From an uncultured Oscillibacter sp. (GTDB taxonomy: Bacteria; Bacillota; Clostridia; Oscillospirales; Oscillospiraceae), in NCBI RefSeq assembly GCF_910579365.1, contig NZ_CAJTUX010000068.1, forward strand, positions 1 through 13,262: 13,262 bases of DNA, given 5' to 3'. This document shows positions 6,137-12,123 of this stretch, piece after piece. The position numbers and the translations under genes were made by a program. Below the pieces are notes generated by a model. The model ran no database searches, had not been told where the DNA came from, and saw only the letters and a program-made list of their open reading frames with translations. Each line of letters starts with the position of its first letter. The stretch's first letter is position 1.

Positions 6137-7351
6137 ATGTATTGTGTACGCAGCATCACGCCGGACATTTTGCTGATCGGCGGGTCCGACCGGCGGCTCA
6201 GCTTGTTCGAAAATGTGTTTCCCGTTCCCCGGGGCGCCAGCTACAACGCCTACCTGGTGCTGGACGAGAAGACCGTTCTGCTGGACACGGCGGACTCCGC
6301 CGTTGGCTCGCACTTCTATGAGAACCTGGAGCACGCCCTCCAGGGCCGGCCCCTGGACTATGTGGTGGTGAACCACATGGAGCCGGATCACTGCTCCACC
6401 CTGGGGGCGGTGCTCCGCACCTATCCCAACGCCCAGGTTGTGGCCAGCGCCAAGGCCATTGCTATGATCGGGCAGTTTTTTGACGCCGACGTCTCCAGCC
6501 GCTGCATGACGGTGAAGGAGGGGGATACCCTCTCCACCGGACGGCATACCTTCACCTTTGTCATGGCCCCCATGGTCCACTGGCCGGAGGTCATGGTTAC
6601 CTATGACACCACGGAAAAGGTCCTGTTTTCCGCCGACGCCTTCGGCACCTTCGGCGCGCTGAACGGAAACATCTTCGCCGACGAGGTGAATTTTGAGACC
6701 GAATGGCTCCCCGACGCCCGGCGGTACTATACCAACATTGTGGGCAAGTACGGTGCGCAGGTGCAGACCCTGCTGAAAAAGGCGGCGGCGCTGGACATCC
6801 GGTATCTCTGCCCCCTCCACGGCCCCATCTGGCGGGAGAACATCGGCTGGTTCGTGGAGAAGTATCAGCGCTGGAGTACCTATACGCCGGAGGAGAAGAC
6901 CGTTGCCATCTTCTGCGGCTCCATCTACGGCAATACGGAGAACGCCGCTGAGATTCTGGCGGCCTGTCTGGCGGACAAGGGCGTGCGGGATGTGCGGCTT
7001 TACGACGTGTCCCATACCCACGTTTCCGAGCTGGTGGCCGAGGCCTTCCGGTGCAGCCATCTGGTCTTTGCCTCCGCCACGTACAACGGGGAGATTTACA
7101 CTCCCATGGACAATTTCCTCCGGGATTTGAAGTCCCATGGCCTGCGGAACCGGACGGTGGGCCTGATTGAGAACGGCACCTGGGCGGCCGTATCCGGCAA
7201 GCAGATGGCGGAGCTTCTGGGAACGATGAAGGACATGACCATCCTGGAGGGTACCGTCAGCCTGAAATCCTCCGTCAAGGAGGCCCAGCGCCAGGGCCTG
7301 GAAGCCCTGGCCGATGTGCTGGCCGCCTCGCTTTCCAAGGAGGAGGCGTGA
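6137..7351 (+). CDS. FprA-type flavodiiron protein (A-type flavoprotein)
   Basis: The 404-residue protein has the two-domain flavodiiron build. The metallo-beta-lactamase-like half (about 1-250) carries the diiron ligands H80-x-E82-x-D84-H85, H148, D167 and H228, all present. The flavodoxin half (about 255-400) has the FMN phosphate loop GSIYGNTE (261-268), and later SATYNGEIY and ENGTWA near the flavin. It lacks the C-terminal rubredoxin or reductase fusions seen in other classes. The family reduces O2 to water and/or NO to N2O in anaerobes, taking electrons from rubredoxin or related donors; which substrate dominates cannot be told. The ATG at 6137 is used because the TTG at 6128 is 1 nt from the AAGGAG (6121-6126). 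It is monocistronic between its promoter and the terminator at 7558. Confidence 0.95.
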   Translation: MYCVRSITPDILLIGGSDRRLSLFENVFPVPRGASYNAYLVLDEKTVLLDTADSAVGSHFYENLEHALQGRPLDYVVVNHMEPDHCSTLGAVLRTYPNAQVVASAKAIAMIGQFFDADVSSRCMTVKEGDTLSTGRHTFTFVMAPMVHWPEVMVTYDTTEKVLFSADAFGTFGALNGNIFADEVNFETEWLPDARRYYTNIVGKYGAQVQTLLKKAAALDIRYLCPLHGPIWRENIGWFVEKYQRWSTYTPEEKTVAIFCGSIYGNTENAAEILAACLADKGVRDVRLYDVSHTHVSELVAEAFRCSHLVFASATYNGEIYTPMDNFLRDLKSHGLRNRTVGLIENGTWAAVSGKQMAELLGTMKDMTILEGTVSLKSSVKEAQRQGLEALADVLAASLSKEEA

Positions 7352-7557
7352 GCAGGAGCGCTTTCGCGTTTGAGGTCCGGCGTCTGCCCGGGCGGCGCGG
7401 AGAATTCCCTGCGGAAAGCAAAACGGCTTTGCCGGCGCGCCTTGTAAGCGGGTCATTCTTCTGCGCAGGAGGTTTTTGCGCGTGATTCCCGACTGCCCAG
7501 GAGGGGCGGGGAACTGGAGCAGCGCCCCGCCGGCGAATGGAGGCCTTACATGAAAAA
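7352..7557. other. 206-bp non-coding spacer, no gene seen
   Basis: No convincing gene, RNA or promoter is visible. A 7-bp complementary pair (GGCGGGG, 7505-7511, with CCCCGCC, 7525-7531) could fold, but the loop is long and there is no T-tract. Minus-strand open frames here have no ribosome binding site and a low-complexity Arg/Pro composition. Confidence 0.5.
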
Positions 7558-7598
7558 AGAACTGGTCTGGAGGGGGGTTCCAGACCAGTTCTCTTTTT
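7553..7598. terminator. Bidirectional terminator between converging genes
   Basis: A 14-bp perfect stem (7558-7571 with 7579-7592) around loop GGGGGGT is preceded by an A-tract (7553-7558) and followed by CTTTTT (7593-7598). It can therefore stop plus-strand transcripts from the flavodiiron gene and minus-strand transcripts from the khpA end of the ffh operon. Confidence 0.9.
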
Positions 7599-7676
7599 GT
7601 TTCGTTGGATTGAGGCCGCTTTGGCCCAGCCCCGCATCGGTCATCCGGGCACGTAAGCGTTCCTGCAAAAACGCGG

Positions 7677-7907
7677 CTAATCCACAATGTCGACGGAGAC
7701 CTTGACCCCCTCCCGCTGGGCGCGGGAGCGGATAACTGTCCGAATTTCCTTGGCGATGCGGCCCTGCCGCCCGATGACCTTGCCCATGTCCTCGGGGGCG
7801 ACGCGCAGCTCCAAAGTCAGCTCCTGACTTCCCTGCGTCTCCGTAACGGAGACCGCGTCGGGGTTGTCCACCAGGTTTCTGGCGATGTAGAGCAGCAAGT
7901 CCTTCAT
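7677..7907 (-). CDS. khpA: KH-domain RNA-binding protein KhpA (YlqC)
   Basis: The 76-residue protein is a single KH domain with the RNA-binding loop VIGRQGRIAK (GxxG at 46-49) and the length of KhpA/YlqC. In Firmicutes and streptococci KhpA pairs with KhpB/EloR to bind RNA and affect cell elongation. It follows rpsP by 15 nt, with GGAGGG 6 nt before the ATG. The order rpsP-khpA is the common Firmicute arrangement and strengthens the call. The stop is followed by about 85 nt and then the shared terminator, so it is the last gene of this operon here. Confidence 0.96.
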   Translation of the reverse strand: MKDLLLYIARNLVDNPDAVSVTETQGSQELTLELRVAPEDMGKVIGRQGRIAKEIRTVIRSRAQREGVKVSVDIVD

Positions 7908-7922
7908 GCGCCGCCCTCCAAA

Positions 7923-8162
7923 TCAGAGGACGTCCACTTTTTTCAGCAGAGCTCTGACCGTATCGGTGGGCTGAGCGCCGGACTTGATCCACGCCTGGGC
8001 GCGTTCCGCGTCAATCTTGATGGCGGCGGGGGAGACGCAGGGATTGTACGTACCGATCTCCTCAATGAAGCGGCCGTCCCGGGGGAAACGGGAATCCGCC
8101 ACCACGACGCGATAGAAGGGGGCCTTCTTGGCGCCCATACGGCGCAGTCTGATCTTTACCAT
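7923..8162 (-). CDS. rpsP: 30S ribosomal protein S16
   Basis: The 79-residue protein begins MVKIRLRRMGAKKAPFYRVV and continues with ADSRFPRDGRFIEEIGTYNP, the hallmark sequence of bacterial S16, which binds 16S rRNA during early 30S assembly. GGAGGT lies 8 nt before the ATG. It sits between ffh and khpA, as in many Firmicutes. An 86-nt AT-rich gap separates it from ffh and may hold an extra promoter, which would allow higher output than ffh (inference). Confidence 0.98.
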   Translation of the reverse strand: MVKIRLRRMGAKKAPFYRVVVADSRFPRDGRFIEEIGTYNPCVSPAAIKIDAERAQAWIKSGAQPTDTVRALLKKVDVL

Positions 8163-8202
8163 GTTGTTGTACCTCCAAAAGTTTTGATATATTGGTTGAT
8201 TT

Positions 8203-8237
8203 ATTATAAATGCCGCATTTTGAATGGGAAATGCTTT
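8203..8237 (-). promoter_or_regulatory. Possible internal promoter before rpsP
   Basis: On the minus strand a perfect TATAAT (plus-strand 8203-8208) lies in the AT-rich ffh-rpsP gap, about 40 nt before the rpsP start. No good -35 is found at 16-18 bp; the best is TTTCCC-like. Weak support. Confidence 0.3.
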
Positions 8238-8248
8238 GCACTTATAGC

Positions 8249-9616
8249 TTACCGGAAACGCTTCTTCCGGCCGAAGCCGTGAAGCCGGGAGGGGGCCTTT
8301 CCGCCGCCAAAGGAGGGCATCCGCCCCTTGCTCATCTGCTTGGTGAGCTGCTGCATGACGTCAAACTGCTTCAAGAGGCGGTTGACGTCCACCACCTCCA
8401 GCCCGCAGCCGGCGGCGACGCGCTTTTTCCGGCTGGCGTTCAGAATCTGGGGATTTTCCCGCTCCAGGGGTGTCATAGAGAGAATGATGGCCTCGGTGCG
8501 GGCCATGGCCTTCTCGTCGATGGAAGCGCCCTGCATCTGTTTGCCGAGGTTGCCGGGCATCATGCCCAGCAGCTGGCTCAAGTCGCCCATGTTCTTCAGC
8601 TGCTGGAGCTGGTCATAGTAGTCCTGAAGGGTGAAGCGGTTTTTCCGCAGCTTTTCCTCCAGCTTGGCGGCCTGCTTTTCATCGTAGGCCTGCTCCGCCT
8701 TCTCGATAAAGGAGAGCATGTCGCCCATGCCCAGGATGCGGGAAGCCATGCGGTCCGGGTGGAAGGGCTCGATCATGTCCAGCTTTTCGCCGGTGCCCGC
8801 GAATTTGATAGGCTTTCCCGTGGCCGCCCGGATGGAGAGGGCGGCGCCGCCCCGGGCGTCGCCGTCCAGCTTGGTGAGGATGACGCCGTCGATGCCCAGG
8901 GCCTCGTCAAAGGCGGTGGCGGCATTTACCGCGTCCTGGCCGGTCATAGCGTCCACCACCAGCAGAATCTCGTTGGGATGGACGGCGGCCTTCATCCGTT
9001 TCAGCTCGTCCATCAGGTTCTCATCCACGTGGAGGCGGCCGGCGGTGTCCAGGAAGACCATGTCGCTGCCATGGTCCCGGGCGTGGCGGATGGCGTTTTC
9101 CGCAATTGTCACCGGGTTGCCCTGGCCCTGCTCGAAGACCGGCAGGTCCATCTGCCCGCCCACGACCTTCAGCTGTTCGATGGCGGCGGGACGGTACACG
9201 TCGCAGGCGGCCAGAAGCGGCCGCTTTTGATACTGCTTTCGCATCAGGCCGCCCAGCTTGGCGGTGGTGGTGGTCTTGCCCGCGCCCTGGAGACCCACCA
9301 TCATGACCACGGTGGGGCCGGAGTTTGCCATGGTGATCCGGGAGTTGGCTCCGCCCATGAGATTCGTCAGCTCTTCGTTGACGATTTTCACCACCTGCTG
9401 GGCGGGGGTGAGGCTGTCCAGCACGTCGCTGCCCACGGCCCGCTCCGTGACAGAAGCCACAAATTCCTTGACCACCTTATAGCTGACGTCGGCCTCCAGA
9501 AGGGCCAGGCGGACCTCCCGCATGGCTTCCCGGACGTCGTTTTCCGTCAGACGGCCCTTGCCCCGAAGGCGCTTGAACGCCTCGTTCAGTTTTTCAGTCA
9601 GTCCTTCAAATGCCAT
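8249..9616 (-). CDS. ffh: Signal recognition particle protein Ffh
   Basis: The 455-residue GTPase has the N domain (1-about 90), then the G domain with P-loop GLQGAGKTTT (108-117), the insertion-box region around CDVYRPAAIEQL, DTAGR (190-194) and TKLDG (248-252). From about residue 298 the Met-rich M domain (MGDMLSFIE, LLGMMPGNLGKQM, RKKRVAAGCG) holds the SRP RNA and signal-sequence binding surface. Length is normal for the family. It binds signal sequences of nascent membrane and secreted proteins and hands them to FtsY. The gene starts 4 nt after ylxM ends, with AAGGA inside the ylxM 3' end, so the two are coupled. The SRP RNA gene and ftsY are not in this window. Confidence 0.98.
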   Translation of the reverse strand: MAFEGLTEKLNEAFKRLRGKGRLTENDVREAMREVRLALLEADVSYKVVKEFVASVTERAVGSDVLDSLTPAQQVVKIVNEELTNLMGGANSRITMANSGPTVVMMVGLQGAGKTTTTAKLGGLMRKQYQKRPLLAACDVYRPAAIEQLKVVGGQMDLPVFEQGQGNPVTIAENAIRHARDHGSDMVFLDTAGRLHVDENLMDELKRMKAAVHPNEILLVVDAMTGQDAVNAATAFDEALGIDGVILTKLDGDARGGAALSIRAATGKPIKFAGTGEKLDMIEPFHPDRMASRILGMGDMLSFIEKAEQAYDEKQAAKLEEKLRKNRFTLQDYYDQLQQLKNMGDLSQLLGMMPGNLGKQMQGASIDEKAMARTEAIILSMTPLERENPQILNASRKKRVAAGCGLEVVDVNRLLKQFDVMQQLTKQMSKGRMPSFGGGKAPSRLHGFGRKKRFR

Positions 9617-9620
9617 AAGC

Positions 9621-9986
9621 TCATTCCTTCAGCGCGGCGGCCTCCCGGCGGATCTGCTCCGCCAGCTCCGCAAGGCGCCGGTCCTCGTAATAGCGGTAAT
9701 TGATGGTGGAGATTTCCCCGGCGGCCTCGGCAATGGCGTCCAGGTGGGCGCTCCGGGCGAGAAAGCGCTTGATGATGCCGGTTTTGTCCTCCACCTCCTG
9801 CATGGCGGCCTCGGCCCGGACGATGACGTCCCGGACGCCCTGGCGGGAGATACCGGCGTTTTCGGCGATCTCGGACAGGGAGAGGTCCTCGTTGTAATAG
9901 AGGTCGAAGAATTCTTTCTGCCGCTCGGTCAGGAGCTCTCCATAAAAGTCGAAGAGCATCGTCATCCGGTAGGTCTGGTTCTTCAA
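9621..9986 (-). CDS. ylxM: YlxM family putative DNA-binding protein
   Basis: The 121-residue protein contains a sigma-70 region-4-like helix-turn-helix, LSLSEIAENAGISRQGVRDV, near residues 35-55, after the family motif LFDFYGELLTERQ. YlxM proteins are encoded just upstream of ffh in many Firmicutes and have been linked to SRP function. I start it at TTG 9986, which has AAGGGGG 7 nt upstream and gives MKNQTYRM, close to the usual N-terminus. An ATG at 10007 is in frame (128 residues) but has no ribosome binding site and would leave only about a 24-nt leader from the predicted promoter. The stop is 4 nt before the ffh ATG. Confidence 0.9.
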   Translation of the reverse strand: MKNQTYRMTMLFDFYGELLTERQKEFFDLYYNEDLSLSEIAENAGISRQGVRDVIVRAEAAMQEVEDKTGIIKRFLARSAHLDAIAEAAGEISTINYRYYEDRRLAELAEQIRREAAALKE

Positions 9987-10008
9987 AAGGAGGCCCCCTT
10001 CCGTCATG

Positions 10009-10028
10009 TAAAGTTCTCGCGCTTTACA
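10009..10028 (-). other. Small leader hairpin before ylxM
   Basis: On the minus strand GTAAAG and CTTTAC (6 bp, 8-nt loop) lie just after the predicted transcription start of the ffh operon and before the ylxM ribosome binding site. It could protect the 5' end or be coincidental. Confidence 0.3.
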
Positions 10029-10037
10029 ACGAGATTA

Positions 10038-10066
10038 AGTTTACAGGAAATCCAGGGAAATGTCAA
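10038..10066 (-). promoter_or_regulatory. Sigma-A promoter of ylxM-ffh-rpsP-khpA
   Basis: Reading the minus strand, a perfect TTGACA (10066-10061), a 17-bp spacer and TAAACT (10043-10038, 4/6 to TATAAT) sit about 50 nt upstream of the preferred ylxM start. Confidence 0.82.
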
Positions 10067-10106
10067 TAGGGAAAATGGGGAGAATTTTGGGGTCGGGCCA
10101 TCTTTC

Positions 10107-10128
10107 CGGGGCAACAGCATTTGAAATT
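10107..10128 (+). repeat. Left terminal inverted repeat of the IS relic
   Basis: Contains GGGCAACAGCATTTGAAATT and pairs with the right end at 10646-10667, with 2 mismatches in 22. Confidence 0.85.
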
Positions 10129-10647
10129 TAGCAAAAAGAGAGATAAACAGGAATTCAGAATGCCTGTATGCCTGGCTGAGATGCCACCGTAAAGAAGGTT
10201 CTGTAATCGCCGTGGACGGCAAGACCATTCACGGCAGTAAAGGAATACCCAGAAAGCGTATCATGTAGTCAGTGCGCTTGCGGCGGAAAACCAGCTGGTA
10301 CTGGGTGAGATCGTGACGGATGAAACGTCCAACGAGATCACGGCAGCGCCGGAACGTTTGGATTCTTTGAATATAGAGAACAGCATCATAACGGCGGACG
10401 CAATGAGCTGCCGGAAAGAAATTGTCAGGAAAATCAGGGAGAGTCAGGCGGATTATGTGATTGGCCAGAAGGGAAATCATCCGGCCCTGCTGGAGGATAT
10501 TTCGCTCTATTCAACCTGAATGTTCTGCGTAAAACTGCTCTGGCTCTCTGCAAAAATACTGACTTGGGCCGCAGGCTCAGTATCCAGAAAAAGCGTTTTG
10601 CCGCTGCCTTGAACCCGCAGCGTCTTCCTGATATCCTTTTCCGCTAA
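10129..10647 (+). pseudogene. ISAs1 family transposase, truncated and frameshifted
   Basis: Three blocks of one transposase can be read. Block 1 (to about 10243) gives SVIAVDGKTIHGSKG, holding the first catalytic Asp. A one-base deletion near 10243 shifts the frame; block 2 (about 10244-10509) gives NTQKAYHVVSALAAENQ, then IITADAMSCRKEIV with the second Asp, and DYVIGQKGNHPALLEDISLY. The central region with the third catalytic acid is deleted at about 10510. Block 3 (10510-10647) is the conserved C-terminus, FNLNVLRKTALALC through KKRFAAALNPQRLPDILFR and a TAA that overlaps the right inverted repeat. The N-terminal domain is also missing. It cannot encode an active enzyme. The 68-codon open frame at 10313-10519 is only block 2. 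Confidence 0.88.
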
Positions 10648-10667
10648 TTTCAAATGCGGTTGCCCTG
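10646..10667 (-). repeat. Right terminal inverted repeat of the IS relic
   Basis: AATTTCAAATGCGGTTGCCC with two more bases; the reverse complement of the left end at 20 of 22 positions. Its first two bases are part of the transposase stop codon. Confidence 0.85.
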
Positions 10668-10686
10668 TCACCACCCCTCGTCAATC

Positions 10687-10715
10687 TTGACTTTTATGTG
10701 AATTACCGATATGAT
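10687..10715 (+). promoter_or_regulatory. Strong sigma-A promoter of the sigma-factor operon
   Basis: TTGACT (10687-10692, 5/6), a 17-bp spacer and TATGAT (10710-10715, 5/6) are close to the housekeeping consensus. The start site would be near 10722, leaving a leader of about 180 nt before the sigma gene. The promoter starts only 20 bp after the IS relic. Confidence 0.85.
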
Positions 10716-10778
10716 AGAGACAAAATATTGGCAGATTCTCTTATTTCCATCCAGCCTTCCATGGAATGATGCGGCCGC

Positions 10779-10801
10779 AGGGTCAGAAAACCCTCTTTTT
10801 T
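10779..10801 (+). terminator. Possible attenuator in the sigma-gene leader
   Basis: AGGGT (10779-10783) and ACCCT (10790-10794) form a 5-bp stem with a 6-nt loop, followed by C and six T. The layout is that of an intrinsic terminator, but the stem is short. It lies about 60 nt into the predicted leader and could lower read-through into the sigma gene (inference). Confidence 0.35.
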
Positions 10802-10901
10802 GTGCTGCTATATGTGAAAACCTTGTTTTTTGAGCACATTTGCCGAGAGTAAGTAAAAGGTGTGCTTTTGATTACCAAACGCCTGTCAGGAGGTATCGCT
10901 T

Positions 10902-11429
10902 ATGTTGACGCTCTATCTGCAAATGCTGGAAACACCGGAGGAAAAGGTCCGGTTTGAGGAAATTTATCTGAACTATCGCGGCATGATGTTCCATGTAGCG
11001 GAGGGGATTTTGCATAACAACCAGGACGCGGAAGACGCGGTTCACAACGCCTTCCTGCGGATTATCAAGAAATTTTCCAAGTTCCAGAAAACACCGGTGA
11101 AGGAGCTGGCTCCGCTGGTGGCCGTCATCGCCAGGAACGAGGCCATTTCTCTCCAGCGGAAGAAGAAGGACACCGCCCCCCTGGAGGAGTGGGACAGCTT
11201 CGCCGAAACTGCGGAGTCCGTCAGCGATTACTATACTCTGGTGGAGACCTTTACCCGCCTGCCCCAGACGTACCGGGCCGCCCTGGAAATGAAGCTCCTG
11301 GGATACTCCGATGGGGAAATTGCCTCCAAGCTGGGCCTGAGCAAAACAGCGGTCAGCACCCGGATCAGCCGCGGCCGCCAGCTCTTGCGGAGCATTGTGG
11401 GGCAGGAGGGCTTCTTGAAGGATGCGTAA
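10902..11429 (+). CDS. ECF-like RNA polymerase sigma factor
   Basis: The 175-residue protein has sigma region 2 (about 16-88), including the region 2.2 sequence NNQDAEDAVHNAFLRI, and region 4 (about 112-165) with helix-turn-helix YSDGEIASKLGLSKTAVSTR. A short acidic linker replaces region 3, as in extracytoplasmic-function sigma factors. AGGAGGT is 8 nt before the ATG, an excellent binding site. The downstream gene has the layout of a membrane anti-sigma factor, so this sigma probably responds to an envelope signal. The regulon cannot be read from sequence; the duplicated element downstream is a candidate target. It also has its own housekeeping-type promoter, giving basal expression independent of autoregulation. 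Confidence 0.93.
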   Translation: MLTLYLQMLETPEEKVRFEEIYLNYRGMMFHVAEGILHNNQDAEDAVHNAFLRIIKKFSKFQKTPVKELAPLVAVIARNEAISLQRKKKDTAPLEEWDSFAETAESVSDYYTLVETFTRLPQTYRAALEMKLLGYSDGEIASKLGLSKTAVSTRISRGRQLLRSIVGQEGFLKDA

Positions 11430-11430
11430 C

Positions 11431-11449
11431 CTCCGTTTTGGAGTTTTTT
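11431..11449 (+). terminator. Weak terminator-like hairpin after the sigma gene
   Basis: CTCC-GTTTT-GGAG followed by six T starts 2 nt after the sigma stop. The stem is only 4 bp (with A-T pairs beyond one mismatch), so it would at most reduce transcription into the downstream membrane genes. Confidence 0.35.
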
Positions 11450-11478
11450 GATAGTTTTTTGATGGTTTCTTAAAAGTG

Positions 11479-11512
11479 ATGTGAGAATCCGTCCCCTCGC
11501 TGCGTTAAACAT
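11479..11512 (+). repeat. 34-nt duplicated element, copy 1
   Basis: ATGTGAGAATCCG, then a variable TCCC, then CTCGCTGCGTTAAACAT. It continues into GGCGAGGAGGCGGATT, so that 11485-11499 can pair with 11513-11527 (15-nt arms, one wobble and one mismatch), leaving TGCGTTAAACATG as the loop. Confidence 0.9.
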
Positions 11513-11713
11513 GGCGAGGAGGCGGATTTTCTGCTGCCTGGACCTGTTGGGTTTCGAATACGGTTCCTATCGGAACGGATGCTGCGGCGGCAGCGGATAC
11601 CTGCGGAGGGCGGCTTGGGCGGCAGGAGGTTTGTATCTGGAGGCGGAACAGGAATATTGGGATGAAATGGTCCAATGCCGTTCGCTGGGACCCGTTTGAG
11701 CCGATGAAAAAAC

Positions 11714-11734
11714 TTTTTCAAAAAATTTGAAAAA
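11714..11734 (+). repeat. AT-only-like inverted repeat before copy 2
   Basis: TTTTTCAAA (11714-11722) and TTTGAAAAA (11726-11734) are perfect 9-bp arms around AAA, directly upstream of element copy 2. It could be an UP-element-like promoter booster or part of a terminator for upstream transcription. Confidence 0.6.
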
Positions 11735-11736
11735 TC

Positions 11737-11770
11737 ATGTGAGAATCCGGCTTCTCGCTGCGTTAAACAT
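11737..11770 (+). repeat. 34-nt duplicated element, copy 2
   Basis: ATGTGAGAATCCG, variable GCTT, then CTCGCTGCGTTAAACAT: identical to copy 1 at 31 of 34 positions, 258 bp downstream. The pairing of its flanks is weaker than in copy 1, while the sequence between the arms is fully conserved. Confidence 0.9.
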
Positions 11771-11841
11771 AGTAAGAGACGGTTTTATGCGCCGGGTAAA
11801 ACGACCGCCTGGGAGGCCCCCTGCGCTTTGGAGGTCAAGCA

Positions 11842-12096
11842 GTGGATAATTGGACGATTGCGGCAGTGATTCTGATGATTGTATTATTTCTGGCCCTTCC
11901 GGTTTTGCTGGCGGTGCTGGAGTACCGCGTGACCCAGACAAGCAAAAAACGGGGGATTTATTTGCTGGCGGGCATCCTGGTCCTCGGCGCGTTCATGCCG
12001 GCTTATGCCATATATCTGGGAACAATCCTTCTGATTACATACAAAATTTCGCTCCGCAGGGCGAAGAACGAAGAGACGCAACACAAACACATGTAA
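11842..12096 (+). CDS. Small membrane protein of unknown function
   Basis: The 84-residue protein starts at GTG 11842, supported by GGAGGT (11830-11835) 6 nt upstream; no ATG lies nearby in frame. It has two hydrophobic segments (about 5-27 and 38-67), a basic loop (TSKKRG) between them, and a charged, His-containing tail (LRRAKNEETQHKHM). Its N-terminal part resembles the layout of phospholipase-D-nuclease-like or PLDc_N membrane segments, but the usual motifs are not convincing. It lies 27 nt before the DUF4367-like gene, so the two are co-transcribed and probably work with the sigma factor. No function can be assigned. Confidence 0.82.
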   Translation: MDNWTIAAVILMIVLFLALPVLLAVLEYRVTQTSKKRGIYLLAGILVLGAFMPAYAIYLGTILLITYKISLRRAKNEETQHKHM

Positions 12097-12123
12097 CCAA
12101 AACACACGGAGGAGGGATCAGCT

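Larger units (their letters stand above)
10107..10667 (+). mobile_element. Decayed ISAs1-type insertion sequence with both ends
   Basis: Two 22-bp terminal inverted repeats bound a 561-bp element. The left copy (10107-10128) reads CGGGGCAACAGCATTTG then AAATT. The right copy (10646-10667), reverse-complemented, reads CAGGGCAACCGCATTTG then AAATT; 20 of 22 positions match. Between them are pieces of an ISAs1 transposase. Full-length family members are about 1.2-1.4 kb, so more than half is missing. I see no target-site duplication in the flanking bases, so the flanks have changed or recombined. The element lies between the divergent promoters of the ffh and sigma-factor operons. Confidence 0.85.
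11430..11841 (+). other. 412-bp spacer with duplicated element and no clear gene
   Basis: The spacer holds the weak hairpin at 11431, copy 1 of a 34-nt element (11479-11512), about 220 bp without a supported gene, an AT-rich inverted repeat (11714-11734), copy 2 (11737-11770) and the ribosome binding site of the next gene. A GTG-started frame 11481-11699 (72 codons) and a short frame 11662-11730 (MKWSNAVRWDPFEPMKKLF and three more) exist. The first has no ribosome binding site; the second has a weak AGGA 8 nt upstream. Neither matches anything I recognise. Confidence 0.55.

Noticed and set aside
6089..7687. A 532-codon minus-strand open frame opposite the flavodiiron gene
   Set aside because: The plus strand has every diiron ligand and the flavodoxin motif; the minus frame crosses the bidirectional terminator and looks like antisense of coding DNA.
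8210..9703. A 497-codon plus-strand open frame opposite ffh
   Set aside because: The minus strand encodes unmistakable Ffh with all GTPase motifs; the plus-strand product is His/Val/Gln-rich without a domain or ribosome binding site.
10229..10480. An 83-codon minus-strand open frame in the IS relic
   Set aside because: It is antisense to the transposase blocks, which read as ISAs1 on the plus strand.
10668..10686. Target-site duplication next to the IS relic
   Set aside because: The bases before 10107 (CCATCTTTC) and after 10667 (TCACCACCC) do not match, so no duplication can be claimed.
10759..10778. Palindromes TTCCATGGAA and GCGGCCGC in the sigma leader
   Set aside because: Short self-complementary words in a non-coding leader; no partner repeat or known site links them, so chance is enough.
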